DNA from: Microbacterium sp. AB
GTDB lineage: Bacteria; Actinomycetota; Actinomycetes; Actinomycetales; Microbacteriaceae
NCBI RefSeq assembly: GCF_032878875.1
Contig: NZ_CP118157.1
Location: forward strand, 2,232,001-2,296,000
DNA: 64,000 bases
Reading direction: 5' to 3'
A program made the translations under genes and the position numbers. Below are positions 38,220 through 46,893 of this stretch, one piece after another; within the stretch, counting starts at the first letter, position 1, and each line of letters opens with the position of its first letter. Below the pieces are notes generated by a model. The model saw only the letters and a list, made by a program, of their open reading frames with translations, did no database searches and was not told the DNA's origin.

Positions 38220-41200
38220 CTACTCGGCGGGGCTGATGACGACCAAAAGGTCGCCCGCCTCCACCTGCGCGGTGGCGGGGATCGCGATGCGCTCGACCCG
38301 GCCGTCGACGGATGCCGTGATGGCCGCCTCCATCTTCATCGCCTCGATCGAGGCGACCGGCTGGCCCGCGACGACGCGGTCCCCCGGCTCGACCTTGACG
38401 GTGACGACGCCGGAGAACGGGGCGGCGACCTGTCCCGGTCGGCTGAGGTCGGCCTTCTCGGCCTCGCGCTCCTCCACCGCGACGCCGCGGTCGCGCGCCG
38501 AGAGCGGGCGCAGCTGGCCGTTGAGGGTGGTCATGACGGAGCGGAAGCCCTTGTCGTCGACGGCGCCGATCGACTCGAGCCCCGCGAAGAGCTCGACGCC
38601 GCGCTCGAGGGCGATCACGTGCTCCCGGCCGGGGGTCAGCCCGTAGAGGTAGTCGGCGGTGTCGAGCACCGACAGGTCGCCGTACGTCTCGCGCACCTCC
38701 TCGTAGATGCGGGTCGGCTGCGGGAAGAGCAGCCTGTTGAGCGTCGCCCGGCGCGTGGCCGGATCCGCGTCGAGCGCCTCCCGGTCCTCCGCCGTGATGG
38801 GGGTGACGCCGATCTTGACCTCGCGGCCCGCGAGCACCTTCGAGCGGAAGGGCTCCGGCCATCCGCCCGGCAGATCGCCGAGCTCGCCCGCCATGAACCC
38901 CACGACCGAGTCGGGCACGTCGTACTTCTCCGGGTTGGCGGCGAAGTCGGCGGGATCGGCCCTGACCGCGGCGAGATGCAGGGCGAGGTCGCCGACCACC
39001 TTCGACGACGGGGTCACCTTGGGGACCCGTCCGAGGATCTCGTTCGCCGCGGCGTACATGTCCTCGATGAGCTCGAAGTCGTCGGCGAGGCCGAGCGCGA
39101 TCGCCTGCTGACGCAGGTTCGAGAGCTGGCCGCCCGGGATCTCGTGCGCGTAGACGCGGCCCGTCGGTCCCGCCAGTCCCGACTCGAACGGGCGGTACAG
39201 GTGCCGCACCGCCTCCCAGTAGGGCTCCAGATCGGAGACCGCCTGGAGGCCCAGGCCGGTGTCGCGCTCGGTGTGGACGAGAGCGGCCACGAGCGACGAG
39301 AGCGAGGGCTGGCTCGTCGTGCCCGCCATCGCCGCCGAGGCCGCGTCGACGGCGTCCGCGCCCGCGGCGCTGGCCGCGAGCAGGGTCGCGAGCTGCCCGC
39401 CGGGCGTGTCGTGGGTGTGCACGTGCACCGGCAGCTCGAAGTTCGCCCGGAACGCCTCGACGAGCTTCGCCGCCGCGGCCGGCCGCAGCAGCCCCGCCAT
39501 GTCCTTGATGGCGAGGACGTGCGCGCCCGCCTCGGCGATCTGCTCGGCCAGGCCGAGGTAGTAGTCGAGCGTGTAGAGGTCCTCCGCCGGGTTCAGGAGG
39601 TCGCCGGTGTAGCAGACGGCGACCTCCGCGACCGTGGTGCCGGTCTCGAGGACGGCGTCGATCGCCGGGCGCATCTGCGAGACGTCGTTGAGCGCGTCGA
39701 AGATGCGGAAGACGTCGATGCCCGTCGCCGCCGCCTCCCTGACGAACGCGTCGGTGACCTCGGCGGGGTAGGGCGTGTACCCCACCGTGTTGCGCCCCCG
39801 CAGGAGCATCTGGATGGCGATGTTCGGCAGGGACTCGCGCAGCTTCGCCAGACGCTCCCAGGGGTCCTCCCCGAGGAAGCGGAGCGCGACGTCGTATGTC
39901 GCGCCGCCCCAGGCCTCGACGGAGAGCAGCTGCGGGGTGAGACGCGCCACATGCGGGGCGACGCCCAGCAGGTCCTTCGTGCGCACGCGCGTGGCCAGCA
40001 GCGACTGGTGCGCGTCGCGGAACGTGGTCTCGGTGACGGCGAGGGCCTTCTGCTCGCGCAGAGCGCGGGCGAAGCCGACGGGACCGAGCTCGAGCAGCCT
40101 CTGCCGCGACCCTGCTGCGGGCTCGGCGGAGAGGTCGATCGACGGCAGCTTCACACGCGGGTCGATCGCGATCGGGTTCTCGCCGTGGGGCTTGTTGACG
40201 GTCACGTCGACGAGCCAGTTCAGGATCTTGGTGCCCCGGTCCTTCGACTCGCGTCCGCGGACGAGATCCGGCCGCTCGTCGATGAAGGAGGTGGACAGAT
40301 CGCCCGCGAGGAAGGCGGGGTCCTCCAGCACGGCCTGCAGGAAGGGGATGTTCGTCGCGACGCCGCGGATGCGGAACTCGGCCAGCGCGCGACGGGCCCG
40401 GCGGACCGCGGCGGTGTGGTCGCGGCCGCGGCACGTGAGCTTGGCGAGCATCGAGTCGAAGTGCGGGCTCACCTGTGAGCCCGCCGCCGTCGTGCCGCCG
40501 TCGAGGCGGATGCCCGCGCCGCCCGGCGAGCGGTAGGTCGTGATCTTGCCGGTGTCGGGGCGGAAGCCCTGAGCGGGGTCCTCCGTCGTGATGCGGCACT
40601 GGAGCGCCGCCCCGTGCAGGCGGATGTCCTCCTGGCGGAGCCCGATGCCGGCGAGCGTCTCGCCCGAGGCGATGCGCATCTGCGCCTGCACGAGGTCGGC
40701 GTCCGTGACCTCCTCCGTCACGGTGTGCTCCACCTGGATACGGGGGTTCATCTCGATGAAGACGATCTCTCCCGACCGGGGGCCCGAGGTCTCGAGGAGG
40801 AACTCCACGGTCCCCGCGTTCTCGTACCCGATGGAGCGCGCGAAGGCGACGGCGTGACGGTGCAGCTCGGTGCGGACCTCGTCGTCGAGGTTCGGAGCGG
40901 GCGCGATCTCGATGACCTTCTGATGACGGCGCTGGACCGAGCAGTCCCGCTCGAACAGATGGACGGTCTCCCCGGTCTTGTCGGCGAGGATCTGGACCTC
41001 GACGTGCCGGGGGCGCAGCACGGCCTGCTCGAGGAACATGCGGGGATCCCCGAAGGCGCTGTCGGCCTCGCGCATCGCCTCGGCGAGCGCGGGCGCGAGC
41101 TCGTCCTTCGTCTCGACGCGGCGCATGCCCCGGCCGCCTCCGCCCGCGACGGCCTTCGCGAAGAGCGGGAAGCCGATGTCGTCCGCCTGCGCGACGAGCG

Positions 41201-41627
41201 CGTCGACGTCGTCCGAGGCCGGCGTCGAACGCAGCACCGGCACCCCGGCGGCGATCGCGTGGTCCTTCGCCGTGACCTTGTTCCCCGCCATCTCGAGGAC
41301 GGCGGCGGACGGGCCGATGAAGGCGATGCCGTGCTCCGCGGCCTTCGCCGCGAGCTCGGGGTTCTCGGAGAGGAAGCCGTAGCCGGGGTAGATCGCGTCC
41401 GCTCCCGACTCCCGCGCGACGCGGACGATCTCGTCCACGTCGAGGTACGCGCGGACCGGATGACCCTCCTCTCCGATCTGATACGCCTCGTCCGCCTTGA
41501 GGCGGTGGAGCGAGTTGCGGTCCTCGTACGGGAAGACCGCGACCGTGCGGGCTCCGAGCTCGTACGCCGCGCGGAACGCGCGGATGGCGATCTCGCCACG
41601 GTTGGCCACGAGAACCTTCGAGAACAT
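38220..41627 (-). CDS. pyc: pyruvate carboxylase
   Basis: Pyruvate carboxylase makes oxaloacetate from pyruvate and bicarbonate, the main anaplerotic step in many actinobacteria. The 1,135-residue single chain has a biotin carboxylase domain (MFSKVLVANRGEIAIRAF, AVAGGGGRGMRRVE, FIEMNPRIQVEHTVTEEV in order) and a carboxyltransferase domain from about 530 (TTFRDAHQSLLATRVR, with HVHTHDTPGG). The C-terminal biotinyl domain has its acceptor Lys near 1098 in EAMKMEA. The ATG at 41627 sits 6 nt after GAGGAGG. It is divergent from the parA-like gene at 41719. Confidence 0.98.
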   Translation of the reverse strand: MFSKVLVANRGEIAIRAFRAAYELGARTVAVFPYEDRNSLHRLKADEAYQIGEEGHPVRAYLDVDEIVRVARESGADAIYPGYGFLSENPELAAKAAEHGIAFIGPSAAVLEMAGNKVTAKDHAIAAGVPVLRSTPASDDVDALVAQADDIGFPLFAKAVAGGGGRGMRRVETKDELAPALAEAMREADSAFGDPRMFLEQAVLRPRHVEVQILADKTGETVHLFERDCSVQRRHQKVIEIAPAPNLDDEVRTELHRHAVAFARSIGYENAGTVEFLLETSGPRSGEIVFIEMNPRIQVEHTVTEEVTDADLVQAQMRIASGETLAGIGLRQEDIRLHGAALQCRITTEDPAQGFRPDTGKITTYRSPGGAGIRLDGGTTAAGSQVSPHFDSMLAKLTCRGRDHTAAVRRARRALAEFRIRGVATNIPFLQAVLEDPAFLAGDLSTSFIDERPDLVRGRESKDRGTKILNWLVDVTVNKPHGENPIAIDPRVKLPSIDLSAEPAAGSRQRLLELGPVGFARALREQKALAVTETTFRDAHQSLLATRVRTKDLLGVAPHVARLTPQLLSVEAWGGATYDVALRFLGEDPWERLAKLRESLPNIAIQMLLRGRNTVGYTPYPAEVTDAFVREAAATGIDVFRIFDALNDVSQMRPAIDAVLETGTTVAEVAVCYTGDLLNPAEDLYTLDYYLGLAEQIAEAGAHVLAIKDMAGLLRPAAAAKLVEAFRANFELPVHVHTHDTPGGQLATLLAASAAGADAVDAASAAMAGTTSQPSLSSLVAALVHTERDTGLGLQAVSDLEPYWEAVRHLYRPFESGLAGPTGRVYAHEIPGGQLSNLRQQAIALGLADDFELIEDMYAAANEILGRVPKVTPSSKVVGDLALHLAAVRADPADFAANPEKYDVPDSVVGFMAGELGDLPGGWPEPFRSKVLAGREVKIGVTPITAEDREALDADPATRRATLNRLLFPQPTRIYEEVRETYGDLSVLDTADYLYGLTPGREHVIALERGVELFAGLESIGAVDDKGFRSVMTTLNGQLRPLSARDRGVAVEEREAEKADLSRPGQVAAPFSGVVTVKVEPGDRVVAGQPVASIEAMKMEAAITASVDGRVERIAIPATAQVEAGDLLVVISPAE

Positions 41628-41705
41628 ACGCCTCCTCGGCGACGGCGGGGCACTTCCGAGCCCGGCGCATCGACGGGCTGAGCTCGTGCCCAGCTTAGAG
41701 GAGGG

Positions 41706-41711
41706 TAGGTT
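41706..41711 (+). promoter_or_regulatory. predicted -10 hexamer of the ParA-family gene
   Basis: TAGGTT ends 7 nt before the GTG start. An AGGAGG lies in the 7-nt gap, so either a leaderless or a Shine-Dalgarno start is possible, but both are too close to coexist in one transcript. Confidence 0.45.
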
Positions 41712-41718
41712 AGGAGGC

Positions 41719-42537
41719 GTGCACGTACTCAGCGTCAGCTCTCTCAAGGGAGGCGTCGGCAAGACGACCGTGACCCTCGGGCTCGCCTCAGCGGCTTTCT
41801 CGCGAGGCATCCGGACGCTCGTCGTCGACCTCGACCCCCAGTCCGATGTGTCGACCGGCCTCGACATCCAGATCGCAGGCCATCTCAACGTCGCCGACGT
41901 GCTGGAGAACCCCAAGGAGAAGGTGGTCCGCCAGGCGATCACGGCCAGCGGATGGACCAAGGTGCACGCGGGCGTCATCGACGTCCTCATCGGCAGCCCG
42001 TCGGCCATCAACTACGACGGCCCGCATCCGACCGTCCGCGACGTCTGGAAGCTCGAGGAGGCCCTCGCATCGGTCGAGGCCGACTACGACCTCGTGCTCA
42101 TCGACTGCGCGCCGTCTCTCAACGCGCTCACGCGCACGGCATGGGCCGCGAGCGACCGCGTCGCCGTCGTGACGGAGCCCGGCCTCTTCTCGGTCGCCGC
42201 CGCCGACCGCGCGCTCCGTGCGATCGAGGAGATCCGCCGCGGGCTCTCCCCCCGCCTGCAGCCGCTCGGCATCGTCGTCAACCGCGTACGTCCGCAGTCG
42301 ATCGAGCACCAGTTCCGCATCAAGGAGCTGCGCGACATGTTCGGCCCCCTCGTGCTCTCCCCGCAGCTGCCGGAGCGGACCTCGCTGCAGCAGGCGCAGG
42401 GCGCCGCCAAGCCGCTTCACGTCTGGCCGGGCGAGTCGGCGCAGGAGCTCGCGGACGACTTCGACCAGCTCCTCGACCGGATCATCCGTGCCGGCCGCAT
42501 CGCCGCCGCGGAGAAGGGCGCGCCCGTCGCCGAATAG
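41719..42537 (+). CDS. ParA family ATPase
   Basis: This is a chromosome- or protein-partitioning ATPase of 272 residues. It begins [23 protein letters not shown], giving a deviant Walker A near 9-17. Walker A' is VDLDPQSDVSTGL, Walker B is LVLIDCAPSLN. The start is GTG at 41719 because it places the Walker A loop at the normal distance from the N-terminus; longer readings overlap pyc on the other strand. No parB follows, so this is probably not the main parAB gene; orphan ParA proteins often act with ScpAB or position other complexes. It ends at a 50-bp palindromic terminator. Confidence 0.92.
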   Translation: MHVLSVSSLKGGVGKTTVTLGLASAAFSRGIRTLVVDLDPQSDVSTGLDIQIAGHLNVADVLENPKEKVVRQAITASGWTKVHAGVIDVLIGSPSAINYDGPHPTVRDVWKLEEALASVEADYDLVLIDCAPSLNALTRTAWAASDRVAVVTEPGLFSVAAADRALRAIEEIRRGLSPRLQPLGIVVNRVRPQSIEHQFRIKELRDMFGPLVLSPQLPERTSLQQAQGAAKPLHVWPGESAQELADDFDQLLDRIIRAGRIAAAEKGAPVAE

Positions 42538-42544
42538 GGCGGAG

Positions 42545-42594
42545 CAGACGAGGAAGAGGCCGGGCCCCGCGGGGCCCGGCCTCTTCCTCGTCTG
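42545..42594. terminator. 50-bp perfect palindrome, bidirectional terminator
   Basis: Bases 42545-42569 and 42570-42594 are exact reverse complements with no spacer. It begins 8 bases past the parA-like stop and lies between convergent genes, 60 bases before the MerR gene stop. No T-run is present. Stem bases at the tip cannot all pair, so the RNA loop would hold about 4 nt. Confidence 0.88.
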
Positions 42595-42653
42595 AGGCGG
42601 CCACGACCGCGGGCCGCCTCCGGCGGAGCAGCCGGTGGGCCGGCGAGCGCGTC

Positions 42654-43193
42654 TCAGGCGGAGCGCTGCGACCGGCGGGCGGCGAGCTCGTCGACGGGGT
42701 CGGGAGCCGTGGGATCGAAGTCGACGAGCGTCGACTCCACCTCGCGCAGCACGCGGCCGACCGCGATCCCGAAGACGCCCTGGCCGCGGCTCACGAGGTC
42801 GATGACCTCGTCGTTCGACGTGCAGAGGTAGACCGAGGCGCCGTCGCTCATGAGCGTGGTGCCGGCGAGATCGCGGATGCCGGAGACGCGCAGCTGCTCG
42901 ACGGCGATGCGGATCTGCTGGAGCGAGATGCCGGTGTCGAGGAGCCGCTTGACGAGCTTGAGCACCAGGATGTCGCGGAAGCCGTAGAGCCGCTGCGAGC
43001 CGGACCCCGACGCGCCTCGCACGGTCGGCACGACGAGCTCGGTGCGCGCCCAGTAGTCGAGCTGACGGTACGTGATGCCGGCCGCGCGCGCCGCCACCGC
43101 ACCCCGGTAGCCGGTCTGCGGGTCGAGCTGGGGCAGGCCGTCGGTGAAGAGCACCTCGGCGGTGAAGCCGTTCCCTACGGGATCCTCAGCCAT
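42654..43193 (-). CDS. MerR family transcriptional regulator (second of pair)
   Basis: This DNA-binding regulator of 179 residues has an N-terminal winged helix: GYRGAVAARAAGITYRQLDYW (about 28-48, interrupted here) and GSGSQRLYGFRDILVLKLVKR. An alpha-helical dimerisation part follows. It resembles mycobacterial Rv1830. The neighbouring MerR gene and garA upstream give the order garA, merR, merR seen in actinobacteria as Rv1827, Rv1828 and Rv1830; the nuclease gene Rv1829 normally between the last two is missing. ATG at 43193 has GAGGAG upstream. The gene seems to have its own promoter. No metal-binding Cys cluster is seen. Confidence 0.92.
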   Translation of the reverse strand: MAEDPVGNGFTAEVLFTDGLPQLDPQTGYRGAVAARAAGITYRQLDYWARTELVVPTVRGASGSGSQRLYGFRDILVLKLVKRLLDTGISLQQIRIAVEQLRVSGIRDLAGTTLMSDGASVYLCTSNDEVIDLVSRGQGVFGIAVGRVLREVESTLVDFDPTAPDPVDELAARRSQRSA

Positions 43194-43227
43194 CGTGACC
43201 CTTACTCCTCACGTTCGATTCCTGTCC

Positions 43228-43256
43228 ACCGTATGGCAGGTCGCAGTCCCGGGCAA
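43228..43256 (-). promoter_or_regulatory. predicted promoter of the second MerR gene
   Basis: On the minus strand TTGCCC (43251-43256) and TACGGT (43228-43233) are separated by exactly 17 bases. A GAGGAG ribosome-binding site lies between the -10 and the ATG. A 9-base inverted repeat (ACGTTCGAT at 43211-43219, ATCGAACGT at 43298-43306) flanks it, 78 bases apart. Confidence 0.5.
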
Positions 43257-43325
43257 TGACATCCGCCGTTCCCCGGCGGCGTGTCGAGGCAAGCGTGATC
43301 GAACGTTATGAACGGCTCACGGGGA

Positions 43326-44006
43326 TCACGGCAGGATGCGCGACAGCGCCTGCCTCACGAAGATCCCCCGCACCTCGTCGAGTCGCGCGGCGAGCTCGGG
43401 TCCGAGCTCGCCCGCCTTCGCCCGCGAGCGCGCGTCGGAGCGGCGGATGAGCGGCGTGAGCGCCTTGTCGACGAGGTCGGCGTCCCGGTCGGCGCTCTGC
43501 CGGACGGCGCGCAGATGGCGTGGCTCGATGCCGTGCCGATCGAGCGCGACGAGCGCGCGCATGAGCGCGACGGCATGCTCGTCATAGGCGTCCGACGCCT
43601 GGATGAGGCCGATGCTGATCGCATCGTTCAGCAGCTGGGGGGCCGCGCCGGCGGCGGCGAGCAGATCGGCTCGCGTGACGCTCCGCGTCGCCGAGTGGAT
43701 GGACGTCGGCAGCGGCAGCTGGCCCCCGCCGTTCGCCTCGACGTCGTCGAGGTGCGCTCTGATGACGCTGAGGGGCAGATAGTGGTCGCGCTGCAGCACG
43801 AGACCGAGCCGCAGTCGCTCGACGTCCTCCGGCGAGAACTTCCGGTAGCCGGACTGCGTGCGCCTCGGCGACACGATGCCCTGCTCCTCGAGGTAGCGGA
43901 GCTTGCTCGACGTGAGGTTCGGGAAGTCCGGCGTGAGCTTCGCGAGCACCTGGCCGATGCTCAGCAGCGCCGCCGACGCACTTCTCTCCGCGGCAGCGGC
44001 CGCCAT
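43326..44006 (-). CDS. MerR family transcriptional regulator (first of pair)
   Basis: The 226-residue product has a MerR winged helix: LLSIGQVLAKLTPDFPNLTSSKLRYLEEQG (residues about 15-44, conserved core only) and SGYRKFSPEDVERLRLGLVL. A longer helical C-terminal half follows. It is most like mycobacterial Rv1828. It overlaps the garA stop by one base (TGATG), so the two are translationally coupled. Rv1828-type regulators lack metal-binding residues; none are evident here. A gap of 132 bases separates it from the next MerR gene. Confidence 0.92.
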   Translation of the reverse strand: MAAAAAERSASAALLSIGQVLAKLTPDFPNLTSSKLRYLEEQGIVSPRRTQSGYRKFSPEDVERLRLGLVLQRDHYLPLSVIRAHLDDVEANGGGQLPLPTSIHSATRSVTRADLLAAAGAAPQLLNDAISIGLIQASDAYDEHAVALMRALVALDRHGIEPRHLRAVRQSADRDADLVDKALTPLIRRSDARSRAKAGELGPELAARLDEVRGIFVRQALSRILP

Positions 44007-44509
44007 CAGGCGCCGGCCCCCGGAAGATCTCGGGGGGAGGCGAAGAAGTTGAAACGGAACTTGCCGATGCGCACCTCCGCACCGTTGCGCAGCACCGCGC
44101 GATCGACGCGTTCCCCGTCGACGTAGGTGCCGTTGAGGGAACGCTGATCGATGATCTCGAAGACCGTGCGGTCGCGCGTGACCTCCGCGTGACGACGCGA
44201 CACCGTCACGTCGTCGAGGAAGATGTCGGCCTCGGGATGACGGCCGGCCGTGGTCACGTCGGCGTCGAGCAGGTAGCGCGATCCCGCCGTCGGGCCGGAG
44301 CGCACGAGGAGGAGCGCCGCTCCGGAGGGCAGCGCCCCCACCGCCTCGAGCTCCGAGGACGACAGCTCGCCCGCGAACGGCACGAACGACAGATCGGCCT
44401 CGTGGCCGAATGTCTGGGTGACGTCCCCCGACCCGTCGTGGCCCGCCGACGAGGAGCCGGCGTCTCGCCGGATCGAGGCCGGATCCGACCGGTACTGCGC
44501 ATCTGACAC
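44006..44509 (-). CDS. garA: FHA-domain protein of the GarA/OdhI type
   Basis: GarA-type proteins control 2-oxoglutarate use: they bind and restrain 2-oxoglutarate dehydrogenase and glutamate dehydrogenase until an upstream Thr is phosphorylated by PknB/PknG-class kinases (established for mycobacteria and corynebacteria). The 167-residue product has an FHA domain at about 65-155 with SRYLLDADVTTAGRHPE, VSRRHAEVTR and SLNGTYVDG. Upstream, DVTQTFGHEADLSFVPF occupies the place of the phospho-Thr motif (ETTS in relatives), so Thr31 or Thr33 is the likely site. Start is GTG at 44509 after AAGGGAGG. It heads an operon with the first MerR gene. Confidence 0.9.
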   Translation of the reverse strand: MSDAQYRSDPASIRRDAGSSSAGHDGSGDVTQTFGHEADLSFVPFAGELSSSELEAVGALPSGAALLLVRSGPTAGSRYLLDADVTTAGRHPEADIFLDDVTVSRRHAEVTRDRTVFEIIDQRSLNGTYVDGERVDRAVLRNGAEVRIGKFRFNFFASPRDLPGAGA

Positions 44510-44657
44510 GCTCGACCTCCCTTTCGTCCCACCCTATCGGATCGGTCCTGCACCGCGAACGGCCTCCGGCCGCGTCCGAGGACCCTCGGACAAGTCTGCC
44601 GGGTGCCCGTCCTGATCGGAAGCGCCGCCCAGGAATCGGCGATATCGTCGTAGCGCC

Positions 44658-45356
44658 ATGGCTACTCATCGAACCCCCCGCGTCCGCCGTCCGTCCCGCA
44701 TCGTCGCCGCCTCGGCCGTCTTCGCGACGGCCCTCCTCGGCCCGCTGCTCGTCTCAGCCCCCGCATCGGCGCACGACGCGCTCGCGGGCTCGTCCCCCGC
44801 CGACGGGGAGACCGTCCAGACGCTGCCGGAGTCGATCTCGCTGACCTTCAGCGGCACACTGCTCGAGGGAGCCCCCCAGTCGGTCTTCGTGACCGACTCC
44901 TCGTGCGAGGGGATCTCCGAGGCGGCGCCCGGGAACATCCCGATCGACAAGGACGCGTGCACCGACTACGCGCAGGGCGACGCCGTCGCCGAGGGACCTC
45001 TGCTCACGCAGGCGATCGACGCCGAGGGCGCCCCGGCGGGCGAGTACACGATGATCGTGAGCGTCACCTACGGCGACTCGCACAGCGAGGATCAGGTCAT
45101 CCGCTTCACGGCGACGGAGGCCGTCCCCGCTGCCCGGACGCCGGAGCCGACGGCGAGCGCCGAGCCGACCGCCAGCGCGGCGCCGACCGACGAGCCGGCG
45201 GACGCCTCGCCGTCGCCGAGCGCCTCGGAGGCGGACGACACGGCCGAGAGCGGCTTCGTCCGCGCCCTTCCCTGGATCGTCGGAGGCGTCCTCGTGGCCG
45301 CCGCCGGCGGCGCGCTCATCGCCTTCCTCGTCGCGCGCTCCCGGCGCTCCTCCTGA
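44658..45356 (+). CDS. CopC-like secreted, membrane-anchored protein
   Basis: The 232-residue product has a signal peptide ending SAPASA|HD, which leaves a mature N-terminal His as in copper-binding CopC proteins. The opening [20 protein letters not shown] and SITLTF-like strand match the CopC beta-sandwich. Relative to simple CopC an insertion with two Cys ([15 protein letters not shown]) may form a disulfide. [14 protein letters not shown] provides the second His region. A Ser/Pro/Ala linker and one C-terminal transmembrane helix (about 202-226) end the protein. No CopD or YcnJ partner is adjacent. Copper binding is inferred from the family. TATCGT lies 9 nt before the ATG. Confidence 0.88.
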   Translation: MATHRTPRVRRPSRIVAASAVFATALLGPLLVSAPASAHDALAGSSPADGETVQTLPESISLTFSGTLLEGAPQSVFVTDSSCEGISEAAPGNIPIDKDACTDYAQGDAVAEGPLLTQAIDAEGAPAGEYTMIVSVTYGDSHSEDQVIRFTATEAVPAARTPEPTASAEPTASAAPTDEPADASPSPSASEADDTAESGFVRALPWIVGGVLVAAAGGALIAFLVARSRRSS

Positions 45357-45401
45357 ACCGTCGCGCGCTCCCGGCGCGCGCTTCCGTCCTCCGCACACAG
45401 A

Positions 45402-45407
45402 TAGGGT
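45402..45407 (+). promoter_or_regulatory. predicted -10 hexamer of lpdA (leaderless)
   Basis: TAGGGT is followed by 7 nt (TGGTCCC) and then the lpdA ATG. No Shine-Dalgarno is present. Confidence 0.6.
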
Positions 45408-45414
45408 TGGTCCC

Positions 45415-46815
45415 ATGGCTCATTACGACGTCGTCATCCTCGGCGCGGGCCCCGGCGGGTACGTCGCCGCCGTCCGCAGCGCCCAGCTCGGTCTCAAGAC
45501 CGCCATCATCGAAGAGAAGTACTGGGGCGGTGTCTGCCTCAACGTCGGCTGCATCCCCTCGAAGGCGCTCCTGAAGAACGCCGAGCTCGCCCACACGCTC
45601 AAGCACAAGGCCGACTTCTTCGGCATCTCGGGCGAGGTGAGCCTCGACTACGGCAAGGCGTTCGACCGCTCGCGCGACGTCGCGAACGGCCGCGTCAAGG
45701 GCATCCACTTCCTCATGAAGAAGAACAAGGTCACCGAGTACGACGGCCGCGGCACCTTCACCGGCCCGAAGGCCATCTCGGTCACGACCTCGGACGGGAA
45801 GACCGAGGAGGTCACGTTCGACAACGCCATCGTCGCCACGGGCTCGAAGGTCCGCCTGCCGCAGGGGGTGACGCTGAGCGACAACGTCGTGACGTACGAG
45901 GAGCAGATCCTCTCGCGCGATCTGCCCGGCTCCATGGTCATCGTCGGCGCGGGCGCCATCGGCATCGAGTTCGCCTACGTCCTGTCGAACTACGGCGTGA
46001 AGGTCACGATCATCGAGTTCCTCGACCGCGTGCTCCCCAACGAGGACGCCGACGTGTCGAAGGAGATCGCCAAGCAGTACAAGGGCTACGGCATCGACAT
46101 CCTCACCTCGACGAAGGTCGAGTCGGTCGTCGACAACGGCTCGGACGTGACCGTCGCGTACACGCCCAACGCGGGCGGGGAGACGCAGTCGATCACGGTC
46201 GACAAGGCGCTCCTCTCGATCGGCTTCACCCCGAACGTCGAGGGCTTCGGTCTCGAGAAGACGGGCGTCAAGCTCACCGAGCGCGGTGCGATCGACGTCG
46301 ACGACCACCTGCGCACCAACGTGGAGGGCATCTACGCGATCGGGGACGTCACCGCCAAGCTGCAGCTCGCGCACGTGGCGGAGGCGCAGGGCGTCGTGGC
46401 CGCGGAGACCATCGGCGGCGCCGAGACGCAGCCGCTCGGCGACTACCGGTTCATGCCCCGCGCGGTGTTCACCTCGCCGCAGGTCGCGAGCTTCGGCCTG
46501 ACCGAGCAGCAGGCCAAGGACACCGGTCGCGAGATCAAGGTGGCGACGTTCCCGTTCATGGCGAACGGCAAGGCGCACGGGCTGGGCGAGCCCGTCGGAT
46601 TCGTCAAGCTCATCGCCGACGCCGAGCACCTCGAGCTGCTCGGCGCCCACCTCGTGGGCCCCGACGTCGCGGAGCTGCTCCCCGAGCTGACGCTGGCGCA
46701 GAAGTGGGACCTCACGGCCCACGAGCTCGCGCGCAACGTGCACACGCACCCGACGCTCTCGGAGGCTCTGCAGGAGGGCTTCCACGGCCTCACGGGCCAC
46801 ATGATCAACTTCTGA
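45415..46815 (+). CDS. lpdA: dihydrolipoyl dehydrogenase
   Basis: This flavoenzyme is the E3 subunit that reoxidises lipoamide in pyruvate, 2-oxoglutarate and related dehydrogenase complexes. The 466-residue product has the FAD loop [19 protein letters not shown], the redox pair Cys41/Cys46 in [13 protein letters not shown], the NAD loop [12 protein letters not shown] and the catalytic His-Glu pair in HTHPTLSE (His445, Glu450). It stands alone with its own leaderless promoter and a strong 3' hairpin, so it probably serves several complexes. Homology to soluble Lpd enzymes is clear. Confidence 0.98.
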   Translation: MAHYDVVILGAGPGGYVAAVRSAQLGLKTAIIEEKYWGGVCLNVGCIPSKALLKNAELAHTLKHKADFFGISGEVSLDYGKAFDRSRDVANGRVKGIHFLMKKNKVTEYDGRGTFTGPKAISVTTSDGKTEEVTFDNAIVATGSKVRLPQGVTLSDNVVTYEEQILSRDLPGSMVIVGAGAIGIEFAYVLSNYGVKVTIIEFLDRVLPNEDADVSKEIAKQYKGYGIDILTSTKVESVVDNGSDVTVAYTPNAGGETQSITVDKALLSIGFTPNVEGFGLEKTGVKLTERGAIDVDDHLRTNVEGIYAIGDVTAKLQLAHVAEAQGVVAAETIGGAETQPLGDYRFMPRAVFTSPQVASFGLTEQQAKDTGREIKVATFPFMANGKAHGLGEPVGFVKLIADAEHLELLGAHLVGPDVAELLPELTLAQKWDLTAHELARNVHTHPTLSEALQEGFHGLTGHMINF

Positions 46816-46823
46816 TCGATCCC

Positions 46824-46875
46824 GACGCGCGAAGAGGGCGCCCGTCCCGTCGGACGGGCGCCCTCTTCGCGCGTC
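46824..46875. terminator. long hairpin between lpdA and the CYTH gene
   Basis: A perfect 24-bp inverted repeat (46824-46847 and 46852-46875) with a CGTC loop begins 9 bases past the lpdA stop and ends 18 bases before the convergent CYTH stop. It can serve both strands. No T-run. Confidence 0.88.
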
Positions 46876-46893
46876 GGACCGGCAGGCGTGCCG

